NCBI RefSeq assembly: GCF_004364345.1
Contig: NZ_SOCA01000004.1
Span: forward strand, 248,001 to 312,000
Origin: Prosthecobacter fusiformis
GTDB lineage: Bacteria > Verrucomicrobiota > Verrucomicrobiia > Verrucomicrobiales > Verrucomicrobiaceae
Length of the DNA stretch: 64,000 nt
Reading direction: 5' to 3'
In this document: piece by piece, positions 16,958 to 26,815 of the stretch
Position numbering within the stretch: position 1 is the first letter of the stretch
Layout of the letters: every line of letters starts with the position of its first letter
The notes under the pieces: model-generated
Told to the model about the DNA's origin: nothing
The model's database searches: none
What the model saw: the letters and a program-made list of their open reading frames with translations, nothing else
Made by a program: the position numbers and the translations under genes

Positions 16958-16988
16958 TGAACAGACGATTTGGTTGAAAGTCTGTTCA
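16958..16988. promoter_or_regulatory. Inverted repeat in the tatA-ABC divergent region
   Basis: Nine-base arms TGAACAGAC (16958-16966) and GTCTGTTCA (16980-16988) with a 13-base spacer, midway between divergent tatA and the Gld-type ABC operon. It is a candidate operator or cruciform; the GAAC/GTTC ends recall LexA half-sites, but the spacing is not a known LexA box. Confidence 0.35.
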
Positions 16989-17067
16989 GGGTTGTCATCG
17001 GCTCTTCCGTGGTCTTTATTTCAAATCCACCGAAAAAACATTTCTTTCGCCCCCACTTTTATCGCTA

Positions 17068-18009
17068 ATGATCTCAGTTCAAGACCTCACCAAGCATTAT
17101 GCAGGACGCATAGCGGTGGATCACATCTCTTTTGATGTCGAGCCTGGTGAGATAGTTGGTTTCCTGGGACCTAACGGTGCAGGCAAGTCCACCACCATGC
17201 GGGTGCTCACCGGATTTTTGCCCCCGTCCTCAGGCAATGTGCGGGTGAATGGCTTCGATGTTTTCCGTGAATCTCTCGATGTAAAACGCTCCGTCGGCTA
17301 CATGCCGGAAATGGCACCTCTTTATACGGAAATGAAGGTCAAAGAATACCTTCGCTTCCGGGGAGAGCTTAAAGGCTTGCGCGGTCGCAACATGCGCACT
17401 CGGGTTGGAGAAGTGATGGATCTCTGCTCCATCACCGATGTGCGCCGCCGCCTCATCGGCAACCTTTCCAAGGGCTATCGTCAGCGCGTCGCCCTAGCAG
17501 ATGCCCTTTTACACGAGCCGCCCCTTCTCATTTTGGATGAGCCAACCAGCGGCCTGGATCCCGTGCAGATCCGCCAGGTGCGCGAGCTTCTTAGCAGCCT
17601 CCGGCCCAAGCATACCATCCTCCTTTCCACCCACATCTTGCAGGAAGTGGAGCAAATTTGCGACCGCGTCCTCATGATCCATCATGGCCGCCTCTTGGCC
17701 TATGATACCCCCGCCAACCTCACCAAAAAGCTCCGCGCATTGACCCAGGTCTTTGTCGAAGTGGACGGGAAGGGGGATATAGCCGCTGCCCTCGAATCCC
17801 TGCCCGCTGTCCGCAAAGTGATCGAGGAATCCAAAGACGGCGTCTGGACCCGCTATGTCCTGCGCGTCGAACCGGGAGTGGATGTCCGTGAAACCGTCAT
17901 GAAAATGGCTGCGGACAAAAGCTGGAAACTGCGGGAGCTCCACCGCCAGCTGCCCAGCCTTGAAGATGTATTTGTGGAACTGGCTGCCTCTGAGCCTGTA
18001 AAATCCTGA
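17068..18009 (+). CDS. ABC transporter ATP-binding protein (GldA-like)
   Basis: A 313-residue ATPase. Walker A is GPNGAGKST at residues 34-42, the signature is LSKGYRQR, Walker B is LLILDEPTSGLDP, and the H-loop is STHILQEVE. The C-terminal 90 residues form the extra domain common to GldA/NatA-like exporters. It powers the permease encoded 16 bases downstream. In Bacteroidetes GldA-GldF-GldG are needed for gliding; in other phyla the same cassette occurs without gliding and its cargo is unknown. It is the first gene of a four-gene operon; there is no clear Shine-Dalgarno sequence before the ATG. Confidence 0.92.
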   Translation: MISVQDLTKHYAGRIAVDHISFDVEPGEIVGFLGPNGAGKSTTMRVLTGFLPPSSGNVRVNGFDVFRESLDVKRSVGYMPEMAPLYTEMKVKEYLRFRGELKGLRGRNMRTRVGEVMDLCSITDVRRRLIGNLSKGYRQRVALADALLHEPPLLILDEPTSGLDPVQIRQVRELLSSLRPKHTILLSTHILQEVEQICDRVLMIHHGRLLAYDTPANLTKKLRALTQVFVEVDGKGDIAAALESLPAVRKVIEESKDGVWTRYVLRVEPGVDVRETVMKMAADKSWKLRELHRQLPSLEDVFVELAASEPVKS

Positions 18010-18025
18010 CACTGACTGACACGCG

Positions 18026-18784
18026 ATGAGAATTTTCTGGGTGCTGCTAAAAAAAGAACTGCGCGCGTTTTTCGTGTCGCCGATGGCTTATATCGTCCTT
18101 GCCCTGATCATGGTGCTGAATGGTTTTTGTCTGCGTGCTGCCCTCTCTCTCCTGGAAAGCGCTCCTAGTGAAGGCTCCATCGTCACCTGGACCTTTGATG
18201 CCATCTGGTTCTGGCTCTCTTATTTCTTTGTCTTCCCCCTCCTCACGATGCGCCTCTTTTCGGAGGAGAAAAAAATGGGAACGTTTGAAACCCTCTTCAC
18301 CGCTCCGGTCCGGGCCTGGCAGGTCGTCTGGGCCAAATACATCGCCTCCGTCATCATTTACTGCGTTCTCTGGGTGCCCAGTTATCTCAACTTTGAGCTT
18401 CTGGATTGGATTACCCTGGGACAGATCGAGATGCCCACCGGTGCCCTCAAAGGCAGCTACCTCATCCTTTTTGCCATGGGGTTATTCAACCTTGCCATGG
18501 GTTGCCTCGCCTCCGCGCTGACTTCCAATCAGATCATCGCCGCCATCATGTCCTTCACCGCCAGCTTGTTGCATTTCCTGGTTGGGCTTTTCATTAGCGT
18601 CATTGGTCGTCAAGTGAACGAAACCTTCGTGGACATCACCAACTACTTCGCCAGTCGCGAGCATATCCGCACCTTCACCAACGGTCTAATCGATACCCGC
18701 CCACTGGTTTATTATACCAGCCTCGCTCTCCTCTTCCTCGCCCTGACTCATCAGGTGGTGGAATACCGCCGCTGGAGGTCCTGA
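18026..18784 (+). CDS. ABC transporter permease (GldF-like)
   Basis: A 252-residue integral membrane protein with about six hydrophobic helices. The N-terminus MRIFWVLLKKELRAFFVSPMAYIVL is the typical GldF/ABC-2 start, followed by KKMGTFETLFTAPV, which is characteristic of this permease family. It forms the membrane channel for the ATPase encoded just upstream (16-base gap). The GldG-like gene follows 34 bases downstream, so the complex is likely ATPase, permease and GldG-like periplasmic-domain subunit. The transported substrate is unknown. Confidence 0.9.
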   Translation: MRIFWVLLKKELRAFFVSPMAYIVLALIMVLNGFCLRAALSLLESAPSEGSIVTWTFDAIWFWLSYFFVFPLLTMRLFSEEKKMGTFETLFTAPVRAWQVVWAKYIASVIIYCVLWVPSYLNFELLDWITLGQIEMPTGALKGSYLILFAMGLFNLAMGCLASALTSNQIIAAIMSFTASLLHFLVGLFISVIGRQVNETFVDITNYFASREHIRTFTNGLIDTRPLVYYTSLALLFLALTHQVVEYRRWRS

Positions 18785-18818
18785 CCCCCGGCCATCCTTT
18801 TCTTTGCCATACGCCGCA

Positions 18819-20309
18819 ATGCCAGATTCTAAGACAGAACCCACTCCGCCTACCCAAGGTTCCATCCCGAAAAGATGGGGCATCGGCCTGAATGTGGCCT
18901 TCCAGGTCCTCCTGGTCTTGGCTCTGTTTTTCGGTGTTAACCGCATCAGCTACCGCTACCACACCCGTTGGGACCTCAGTCCCCAGCAAAGCTATACACT
19001 CAGTTCGTCCACGCTGAATTATGTCAGCAAGCTCCCCAAGGACGTTTTTATTGCTAACGTCTTTGCCCGTGATGCCAAAATTTTTACCGATGTCCAGGCT
19101 CTCCTGGAGGAATACCGCATCAATGGGCGCGGACGTATAAAACTCCGCTCCATTGACCCACTCCGCGACATCGAACGTGCCGAGGAACTCAAGGCTGAAA
19201 CCGGCCTGCCACTGGACCAAAACGGCATCGTTATCAAAGTGGGCAATCTCACCCGCTTTATTCGTGAGGAGGAAATGGTCATCCGTGACACGGGAACCGA
19301 AACCACCCGCGCCATCAAGGCCTTCCGTGGAGAGGACGCCGTCACCTCTGCGCTCATCAATCTCGTCGAAGGTGGCGAACGGAAATTTTATCTCGTCGTC
19401 GGCAAAGGCTCCCGCACAGAGACCGCGCTTACCGATGCCATGACCGCCCTCGGCGAACTCGGCCGCCAGCAAAATTTCCAGCTCCTGCCTGTCAATCTCG
19501 CTGAAATCAGCCGCATCCCTGAAGACGCAGATGGCTTGCTTCTCGTCGGCATCCGCTACGATTTGTCTGAGCGTGAAATTGCCATGATCAAAACCTTTTG
19601 GGAAGGCAAGCGCGCCGGTCTTCTCGTCATGATGGACCCCGCCGGTGAAACCCCGCGCCTCCATGCCTTCCTCGGTTTAAATGGTGTCATTCCTCGTGAA
19701 GACCGTGTCCTGTATGCCGAAAGTACCGGCTCAGGCACCCGCAAAGAATTCTCTGTCCAGGGCCTCTTCGATAACGAATCCCCCATCACCCAGCCCTTGG
19801 CTGCCTCCACAGTCACTCTTCCTGGCCAGTCCCAGTCTCTCGATGTCCGCTTTGATGACGAATACCTGCAAAACCAGAGCATCACCGTCAATCCTCTCAT
19901 CGGTGCCTCAGACCGCTATTGGGGGGAGAAAAATTACCTCGAAGACCTCCCGGTTGTGGATGAGGAAGACACCCGCCAGCCCATCTACCTCGCCGCATCT
20001 GTAGAGCGCGGCAGCGTGGCGGATCCCCGTTTGCGGGTGGACAGTTGCCGCATGGTCGTGGTTGGAAATGCCTCCATGCTGGATAAAAAATCGGCCTTGG
20101 CTGTGAATCGTGATTTCGTCGCCAGCAGTTTGAACTGGATCATCAACCGTGACCGCCTCAGCGGCACCCCGCCCAAGCTCAAGCACAGCTACCGTATCCA
20201 GCTCAATCCCCGGCAGAACGAACTCATTTTCTGGATCACCACCATTGCCATGCCTGGCCTCGTTCTCGGGCTAGGCATGCTCGTTTGGGCATCCCGGCGG
20301 GCCGCCTGA
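18819..20309 (+). CDS. GldG-family ABC-type auxiliary transport protein
   Basis: A 496-residue protein. One membrane helix lies near residues 20-45 (GLNVAFQVLLVLALFFGVNRI), then a long extracytoplasmic domain (TRWDLSPQQSYTLSSSTLNYVSKLPKDVFI..., the 'ABC_transp_aux' region with a GIFT-like fold), and a C-terminal membrane helix (FWITTIAMPGLVLGLGMLVWASRR). This two-anchor layout is that of GldG. It probably works with the ATPase and permease of the same operon. I chose ATG at 18819 rather than the in-frame TTG at 18804. It is followed 11 bases later by a DUF4340 gene. Confidence 0.9.
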   Translation: MPDSKTEPTPPTQGSIPKRWGIGLNVAFQVLLVLALFFGVNRISYRYHTRWDLSPQQSYTLSSSTLNYVSKLPKDVFIANVFARDAKIFTDVQALLEEYRINGRGRIKLRSIDPLRDIERAEELKAETGLPLDQNGIVIKVGNLTRFIREEEMVIRDTGTETTRAIKAFRGEDAVTSALINLVEGGERKFYLVVGKGSRTETALTDAMTALGELGRQQNFQLLPVNLAEISRIPEDADGLLLVGIRYDLSEREIAMIKTFWEGKRAGLLVMMDPAGETPRLHAFLGLNGVIPREDRVLYAESTGSGTRKEFSVQGLFDNESPITQPLAASTVTLPGQSQSLDVRFDDEYLQNQSITVNPLIGASDRYWGEKNYLEDLPVVDEEDTRQPIYLAASVERGSVADPRLRVDSCRMVVVGNASMLDKKSALAVNRDFVASSLNWIINRDRLSGTPPKLKHSYRIQLNPRQNELIFWITTIAMPGLVLGLGMLVWASRRAA

Positions 20310-20320
20310 TTTTCACCACC

Positions 20321-22171
20321 ATGCATCTGCGCACCACGGTTCTTTTGCTGCTCCTCGCCCTCGGGCTGGGTGCCATCATTCTCGGCATTGAGCGCTACCT
20401 GCCCTCCACCCGCGAGCTTCGTGAAATGAAGCGCGGGCCAGTAAAGTTCAACCGCTCTGAAGTCACTCACTTTGAGGTGGATTCCAGCGGCGGTGACGGC
20501 GTCACCCTGGCTCGTGAAGAGGGCACCTGGTGGGTGCGCCGTCCCTTCAATGACCACGCGGATCCAGATAAAGTCACCAAGCTGTTTGATGAACTCCTCG
20601 CCATCGGCTGGATCGAGCGCGTCCACCGCGAGGAATTCGATGCTGCCGGCTGGGCCAAAACAGGTCTGGATCAACCTCGCCAAAAACTCCGTCTCAAGGC
20701 AGGTAAACAAACCGTTCTAGATCTCTGGTTAGGTGCCCCCTCCGCCCTGCAAGGTGGCCATTACCTCGGCATTCAGAAGATCCGCGAGAAAGACGAAACC
20801 GTCTATTACGTCGCCAAAACCACCCTGCCGGATCTCCTCAAGCCCGCTCCCAAAGAATGGCGCGACAGCAAGCTCGTCCGCCTTTCCGCCGAAAATGTCA
20901 CCAGCCTCAAGCTCGTCCAAGAGGGCGGCCAGATTGAAATGAAACGCGTTGCCGGGACTGAGTCCTGGGTGCTTGTGAAGCCTCTCAATACCCGCGGCAG
21001 CAAAGAAAAAATTGGAGAGCTTCTTTCCACCCTACTCAATCTCGAAATCAAGGACGCTGTCGAGACCTCCGCTGGCTCCGCCACTGCCATTGAGTCGGGC
21101 ACCGGCAGCACAGGAATCATTGCCCAGTCTCTCAAGGTCACCCTCACCAGTACTGCCGAGGACAAAACCTCAAAATCCGTCGAGATCACCCTCACCAAAC
21201 CTGCTGCAGACGCCGTCGAAACCAAGGCCACCGCCAGCCATCGCCGTCCCGTCTTCACCGTTGTCTCCAAATCTCTCGGCGATCTCTGGTCACAGCCCAA
21301 TGACCTCCGCGACCGCATGCTCGCTCGCATCGATGAAGACGCTGTCGCCGCCGTCCGCATTGATTCACTCGTCTTCGCCCCCGTTTTGCTGGTCAAAGAA
21401 TCCGAATCCTGGTTCTTGAAACGCCACAATAAATTGGAACCTGCCAATGGCGATCGCGTTGCTCGTCTCTTTGAATCTCTCAATACCCATCCCATCCGCA
21501 GTTATGCCTCAGATTCAGCCGCCAATCTGAGCAGCTACGGTTTGGACAAACCTTTCCTGACTGTTGCCATGGTGACTTCAGAGTCCAAGCAGGCCAAAAT
21601 CCTCTTTGGAGCCAATGCTGAGCGCACCGAATTTTTCGCCAAGTACGAAAGCGAGCCGAGCGTGTACCAAATTGATGCCACCCTGCTTCCCAGCATTCCG
21701 CAGGACGGCATTAAATGGAAGGGCCTCGGTGCACTCCGTTTCACCCAGTTCGCTCTCCGCCAGATCAGCCTTTCCCTCGGCACAAATCCACCCCTCATCC
21801 TCAAATACGATCCCACCACGGCCCAGTGGACCGGTGAGCGTGCGGGGCGGGACATCACCCCGATGATAGACCGGGTTAAAGCGGACCGCCTCGCCGGCTT
21901 GCTCGCCAAGCTCAATGTTCAGGACTGGTCGGCCGATGCCACCAATGCCATTACTGCCCTTCAAAAGCCCGCCCTGCGCATCGTCGTTACTTTGGGTGAG
22001 CCCGGCATTAATACCGGTCCTACCCGCGACATCACACTGAATTTTGCACCCACGCAGGAGGGGATGGAATCCACCGCCCTATACTTCGGCCAAGTGGATT
22101 CCGGACCGGATGTCTTCTATATCAGCCGCACGGCCTTGATGGAAATGCTCGAGTCAGTCTTCAAAGAATAG
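20321..22171 (+). CDS. DUF4340-domain protein of the Gld-type ABC operon
   Basis: A 616-residue protein with an N-terminal signal anchor (MHLRTTVLLLLLALGLGAIILGIERYLP) and a large extracytoplasmic region made of DUF4340-like repeats. Recurrent segments are GWIERVHREEFDAAGWAKTGLDQP, VTSLKLVQEGGQIEMKRV, and SYGLDKPFLTVAMVTSESKQAKILFG. DUF4340 proteins regularly follow GldG-like genes and are presumed lipid- or periplasm-facing partners of the transporter; no enzymatic motif is visible. It is the last gene of the operon, only 18 bases from the stop of the convergent delta-60 gene, and no obvious terminator lies between. Confidence 0.88.
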   Translation: MHLRTTVLLLLLALGLGAIILGIERYLPSTRELREMKRGPVKFNRSEVTHFEVDSSGGDGVTLAREEGTWWVRRPFNDHADPDKVTKLFDELLAIGWIERVHREEFDAAGWAKTGLDQPRQKLRLKAGKQTVLDLWLGAPSALQGGHYLGIQKIREKDETVYYVAKTTLPDLLKPAPKEWRDSKLVRLSAENVTSLKLVQEGGQIEMKRVAGTESWVLVKPLNTRGSKEKIGELLSTLLNLEIKDAVETSAGSATAIESGTGSTGIIAQSLKVTLTSTAEDKTSKSVEITLTKPAADAVETKATASHRRPVFTVVSKSLGDLWSQPNDLRDRMLARIDEDAVAAVRIDSLVFAPVLLVKESESWFLKRHNKLEPANGDRVARLFESLNTHPIRSYASDSAANLSSYGLDKPFLTVAMVTSESKQAKILFGANAERTEFFAKYESEPSVYQIDATLLPSIPQDGIKWKGLGALRFTQFALRQISLSLGTNPPLILKYDPTTAQWTGERAGRDITPMIDRVKADRLAGLLAKLNVQDWSADATNAITALQKPALRIVVTLGEPGINTGPTRDITLNFAPTQEGMESTALYFGQVDSGPDVFYISRTALMEMLESVFKE

Positions 22172-22189
22172 TCGCAAGCTTGGTTCAAA

Positions 22190-25100
22190 TTAGTCCTCCA
22201 CCGGGTCCGCAGTTCCGCTCACCGTCAGTCGTACAAACCGCCGTGTCATGCTGCCTGCGGGCATCACCGCTTTCACCGTTTCCAGGATGCCGTCATCCGT
22301 CAGCAGCGTTTCTGTCACACCGGTTCGGTTCCAGCTCACCTCCCGCAGACCGTCGTTCCATTCCACGTTGAAGCTGCACTCCTCCTTCGCCGCTTTCAGG
22401 CGTGTGTAAGTGTACTCAAGCTGGCTTCCATTCCGCACCAGTCTCCCCGGCATAGGTTGCCCGTTCCCAGTCGCACTCCGCATCCCCGTCGCGAATTCCA
22501 GCAGATTGGATAGCCCGTTAAAGTCCGGGTCAGCCGCATCCGCTGCATCCCCTTCATTCATCCAGTTTCCATAGTGGGTCATCCGCCAGTTGGACCGCAC
22601 CAGGTAGCTATACGTCATCGGCACATCGAATGAACCCTGCACAGGATCGTTGCTCGTGATGTGCAAAGTCGCCGTTTGATACCCCACCGGCTGCTGGACC
22701 ACACTCGGGGCACTGATGGTAAAACTTGTGCTGCCTCCCGGTTGGAGCGTGGTCATTCCCAGCGCCCCTGGCGTAAAGGATCCCGCATTGGGTCCCGTCA
22801 CACTCAGGGCCAGATTCTTCAACGCTGCCGTGCCCGCATTGCGAATCACAAAAGTCTGGCTCGTATTTGACACCGCCGCCAGGGCCACCGTTCCGCTGCC
22901 GTGGACCAAGGCCCTTCCTGTCGGTTGCTCCACCACGATCACTGGCACCGGTGTTGTCAGACCGCTAAAGGCGATCACCGTTTCCACCATCCCTCCACTG
23001 CTGCTGTAAAACCCCCCATACGTCTTGCCTCGGGCACGTAGATGCCCGTTCGCGGGTAAAGTCAGATCGTCCAGTTGCCAGTTCGTGCTGCCCATTCTCA
23101 CCGGCATTCCAGGTATATCTGAAAAGGTCGTTCCACCGTCCGTGCTGACTGCGAACTTCACCTGCGAGACCTCCGGTGCCGCTCCGCTGCGCACCCAGTT
23201 CACCACCGATGTGTTCGGCGCGGATAGAGTCGCCACTGCCGCCTCATTAGCCAGCCTAACTAGCAAATTGCGTCCCGTGCTGACGCCTGCCCCGTTAGCC
23301 TGGAGAGTCGTGAAATTTCCCCCTGCGACTATTTTTCCATCCGCCAGCAAGGTCACCGCATGCACCGTCCCATTGGCGCGAGGGTTAAATCCAAGGTCCA
23401 GCGTTCCGTCCCCATTCACCCTTGCCACATGGCTCCGCGCCGTTCCTACGGCAGCACCGTTAGCACGCAGCGTGGTGAAGTTTCCTCCGATCAAGATTTT
23501 GCCATTCGTTTGTCGCACCACACTGAAGACCGCCTGATCAGGCCCCGGATCAAAGTCGCCATCCACCGTCCCGTCGTCATTTAGCCTGGCCAGGTAGGTT
23601 CGTGGCGTCATGGCTCCCACACCACCCGGATGCAGGGTGGTAAAGGCTCCTGCCATTAAAATTCGACCATCCCCCTGCATGGCCATGGCATACACGACCG
23701 CATTCGCCTGCGGATCGAAAGCCGTATCCAGCGTCCCATCCGCATTCACTCTCGCCATATACATCCGCGCCGTGCTCCCTTCCGCACCATTAGGTTGTAA
23801 AGAGGTGAATGCTCCCCCCAGCAGTATTTTCCCGTCTGTCTGCTCCACCACGCTAAACACAGTGCCGTTAGTCCGTGGATCAAAGTCCATGTCCACCTCC
23901 CCCTGGGCATTCACCCGCGCGATCTTGCTGCGCGGTGTGCTGGTTACGCCGCCGTTCGGTTGCAGAGTGGTAAAGTCACCTCCTAGCAAGATCATTCCAT
24001 CCGCCTGCACCGCCACACTTCGCACCACATTGTTAGGCTTCGGGTCAAAGGTGGCGTCCAGCGTCCCATCCGTATTCAGTCGTGCGATATAGTGTCTGGG
24101 AGTACTCTCCGCTGCTCCGTTCGGCTGCATGCTGGTGAAACTTCCACCCACCAGGATTTTTCCATCCTCCTGCACCGTCAGGCAGGAAATGATTCCCCCG
24201 CCAGCCTTGGGGTCAAAAGTAGCATCCAATGTCCCGTCATTATTCAGCCGTGCGATGTGGTTGCGTGGCACCCCCAGGACCGATGAGAAATTTCCCCCGA
24301 TGAGCACCTTGCCATCCGCCTGCACTGCCACGGCATACACATCCGTACCCTCCAGTTCCACATCCATTTCATCCACATCTCCGGCAACTGCCGCCCCGCG
24401 TGTCACCGTTAGGGTATAAGTCTTCTGCGTCGTTTCATTCTCCGCTGTCACCATGACCGTGATCGTATTCATCCCCACGGTCAGCGGAATGTTGCTGCTC
24501 ACCGCTCCAGATAGTACAGGCGCCCCGTTCACCGTTATGGTCGCATTCGGTTGCTTCAGCATTGGTGTCACGGTCAGGCTTGTATCCCCATACGGTACAC
24601 TCGCCACATACGTCATCGTTCCCGCCGCAAAGGCCGGACTCAGTGTCCCGGCGCTCAGCGTCAGCCCGCTCAGGTTTGCATTTCCAGAGATCAGGCCCGT
24701 GCCCGTCACCTGGATCTCATAGGGGTTCTCATCCGCATCATTGCTAGCCAGCAGCAGCCGCGCCGTATTCGGCCCGGAGATTTCGGGGGAAAAGCGTACC
24801 GTAAAAGTGGTCTCGCCATTGGGCAATACCGGGGCCTGTGCCGGAGCACTCACCGTGAATGCCCCCGCATCCTCCCCGCTGAAAGTAATCCCCAATCCTG
24901 CCAGCGGATCCGTTCCGCTGTTCTTCACTTTGAATGTCCTCACAGTGCTTCCCGTGCCATCGCCACTGCTGGCTGCGCTGCCGAAGTCCACACTCCCCAC
25001 CCCCGTCTCAATTTCCGTTCCAAAGGGATATTCCACCGCTATTTCAGCTTTGCTTTCGGTGGTGTTAAAATTCGCCACTAATTCTACCATCCCACCAGAT

Positions 25101-26569
25101 CCGTTTTGGTAACCACCCACCGTTTTTGCCCGGGCCCTCAGTTGGCCGCTGTTAGGTAGAGAGACCCCTTGAAGCTGCCAGTTACTTCCCGTATTTCCCT
25201 CCCGTGTGGCCACCCCGCTTAACGGGGTATAGGTCGTGCCGCTATCCTGACTCACTTCAAAAGTCACCTGGGAGACCTCCGGAGCTGCTCCGTCCCGCTC
25301 CCACCTCACCTGGGTAATATCTGGCGCGCTCAGTTCCTGCGTCACTCCATCATTCATCAGCCGGGCGAAGCGGTTGCGTGTGGTATTCACCGAGGCCCCG
25401 TTAGGCTGAAGCGTCCCGAAAGTCCCGCCGATCAAGATCTTGCCATCCGCCTGCAAGCCGACCGAATACACATCGTTGTTCGGTTTGGGATCAAACTCGG
25501 TATCCAGCGTCCCATCCCCATTCACCCTCGCGATGCGGTTGCGCAGAGTGGACACTGCGGCCCCGTTAGGCTGGAGAGAAGAGAATAAACCACCCAGCAG
25601 GATTTGCCCGTTGGTTTGCACAGCGATGCTAAAGACACTGTTATTCGCCCGTGGATCAAAGCCCATGTCCAGTGTCCCATCCGCATTCACGCGGGCGATC
25701 CGGCTGCGCGCCGTACTCGCCAGCGCACCATTCGGTTGCAGGGACGCGAATAAACCCCCCAGCAGGATCTTTCCATCCGCTTGCACCGCCACCGTATAGA
25801 CGATGCCGTCCGTTTTGGGGTCAAAGTCCGCATCCAGCGTCCCGTTCGCATACACTCGGGCGATTCGGCTTCGCAGCGTTGCCTCAGCCGCCCCATTCGG
25901 TTGCAGAGATCCGAAGGCTCCTCCTAGCAGGATTTTCCCATCCTCCTGCACCACCACACTCCGCACCAGATTATTCGGTTTGGGGTCAAAGCTCGCATCC
26001 ACAGTCCCGTCCGTATTCACCCTCGCCAGATAATTTCTCGGCGTACTTTCTGCTGCACCATTGGGCTGCAGAGTCGTGAAAAATCCGCCCAATAAAACCT
26101 TACCGTCCGTCTGCAACGCCAAGCTGAAAACCGTTAAATTGGCCTTGGGATCAAAGCTCGCATCCACAGTCCCGTCCACATTCAGCCGCGCCACCCGGTT
26201 GCGTTCGATTGCCCCGCCCACTCCGTTCGGTTGAAAGCTCGTAAAATCTCCCCCCGCCAGGATTTTCCCATCCGCCTGCACCGTCACTGCATACACCCTT
26301 CCGTTTGCCTGAGGATTGAACCCCACATCCAGCGAACCGTTCGCGTTGAGTCTAGCGATGTGGCCGCGTCCCACGCCCAAGACCGAGGTAAAATCCCCCG
26401 CCACAATCATCTTTCCATCGGCCTGCATCACCGTCGCATGCACCGTGTTTCCCACCACGCTCAAATCAAGCGTATCCAGATCTCCTGGTGCCGCCTGTAC
26501 CGGGCCTGATGCCCACAGTAATCCAGCCACCACCGCAGCCTGGAAAAGGTAAAAACAGCGCAATTTCAT
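22190..26569 (-). CDS. Secreted delta-60 repeat protein with two seven-repeat propellers
   Basis: A 1,459-residue exported protein (signal peptide MKLRCFYLFQAAVVAGLLWASGPVQA). Residues about 30-390 carry seven delta-60 repeats of the form 'VQADGKILxGGxF...LQPNGA...RIARVNxDGTLDxxFDP'. Next come an adaptor ending in SSGGMVE-like text, a choice-of-anchor-D-like Ig domain (TFKVKNSGTDPLAGLGITF), and a cadherin-like beta-sandwich (LSGLTLSAGTLSPAFAAGT). A second set of seven delta-60 repeats, a second adaptor and a second Ig-like domain follow. The C-terminus (DPDFNGLSNLLEFATG...) is a tail typical of verrucomicrobial exoproteins. Seven repeats per block suggests two seven-bladed propellers; function is unknown, probably surface adhesion or ligand binding. 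I chose ATG at 26569, four codons inside the longest frame, because the signal peptide then begins with a lysine. Confidence 0.88.
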   Translation of the reverse strand: MKLRCFYLFQAAVVAGLLWASGPVQAAPGDLDTLDLSVVGNTVHATVMQADGKMIVAGDFTSVLGVGRGHIARLNANGSLDVGFNPQANGRVYAVTVQADGKILAGGDFTSFQPNGVGGAIERNRVARLNVDGTVDASFDPKANLTVFSLALQTDGKVLLGGFFTTLQPNGAAESTPRNYLARVNTDGTVDASFDPKPNNLVRSVVVQEDGKILLGGAFGSLQPNGAAEATLRSRIARVYANGTLDADFDPKTDGIVYTVAVQADGKILLGGLFASLQPNGALASTARSRIARVNADGTLDMGFDPRANNSVFSIAVQTNGQILLGGLFSSLQPNGAAVSTLRNRIARVNGDGTLDTEFDPKPNNDVYSVGLQADGKILIGGTFGTLQPNGASVNTTRNRFARLMNDGVTQELSAPDITQVRWERDGAAPEVSQVTFEVSQDSGTTYTPLSGVATREGNTGSNWQLQGVSLPNSGQLRARAKTVGGYQNGSGGMVELVANFNTTESKAEIAVEYPFGTEIETGVGSVDFGSAASSGDGTGSTVRTFKVKNSGTDPLAGLGITFSGEDAGAFTVSAPAQAPVLPNGETTFTVRFSPEISGPNTARLLLASNDADENPYEIQVTGTGLISGNANLSGLTLSAGTLSPAFAAGTMTYVASVPYGDTSLTVTPMLKQPNATITVNGAPVLSGAVSSNIPLTVGMNTITVMVTAENETTQKTYTLTVTRGAAVAGDVDEMDVELEGTDVYAVAVQADGKVLIGGNFSSVLGVPRNHIARLNNDGTLDATFDPKAGGGIISCLTVQEDGKILVGGSFTSMQPNGAAESTPRHYIARLNTDGTLDATFDPKPNNVVRSVAVQADGMILLGGDFTTLQPNGGVTSTPRSKIARVNAQGEVDMDFDPRTNGTVFSVVEQTDGKILLGGAFTSLQPNGAEGSTARMYMARVNADGTLDTAFDPQANAVVYAMAMQGDGRILMAGAFTTLHPGGVGAMTPRTYLARLNDDGTVDGDFDPGPDQAVFSVVRQTNGKILIGGNFTTLRANGAAVGTARSHVARVNGDGTLDLGFNPRANGTVHAVTLLADGKIVAGGNFTTLQANGAGVSTGRNLLVRLANEAAVATLSAPNTSVVNWVRSGAAPEVSQVKFAVSTDGGTTFSDIPGMPVRMGSTNWQLDDLTLPANGHLRARGKTYGGFYSSSGGMVETVIAFSGLTTPVPVIVVEQPTGRALVHGSGTVALAAVSNTSQTFVIRNAGTAALKNLALSVTGPNAGSFTPGALGMTTLQPGGSTSFTISAPSVVQQPVGYQTATLHITSNDPVQGSFDVPMTYSYLVRSNWRMTHYGNWMNEGDAADAADPDFNGLSNLLEFATGMRSATGNGQPMPGRLVRNGSQLEYTYTRLKAAKEECSFNVEWNDGLREVSWNRTGVTETLLTDDGILETVKAVMPAGSMTRRFVRLTVSGTADPVED

Positions 26570-26815
26570 AAAACACCACATTGATTCCTAAAAATAATAT
26601 TATTCGTAAAAATAATAAAGCTAAATTTAGACATTGTTCATGCTAATTTGGGCATGGCGTCTCCCTCCACCCCACGCCCGCCAAGATCTTCGATTTCATG
26701 ATCCAGCCCTGACCGCCAGGCCCAAGGAGTCGGGGCGTCTCGCCCCGATATCGTCCGCTCTAATACGCCCGCAGCTCCCTAATCCCTCGTTCCTCCCGCC
26801 AATCATTTCCCCCAA
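26570..26815. other. Intergenic region upstream of the delta-60 gene with hairpin
   Basis: A strongly AT-rich stretch at 26583-26640 includes a perfect 12-bp palindrome (AATAATATTATT, 26593-26604) and probably holds the delta-60 promoter. At 26730-26748 a GC-rich hairpin (8-bp stem TCGGGGCG/CGCCCCGA, 3-base loop) lies 68 bases after the CHAD stop; it could end CHAD transcripts but lacks a U tract. Confidence 0.45.
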
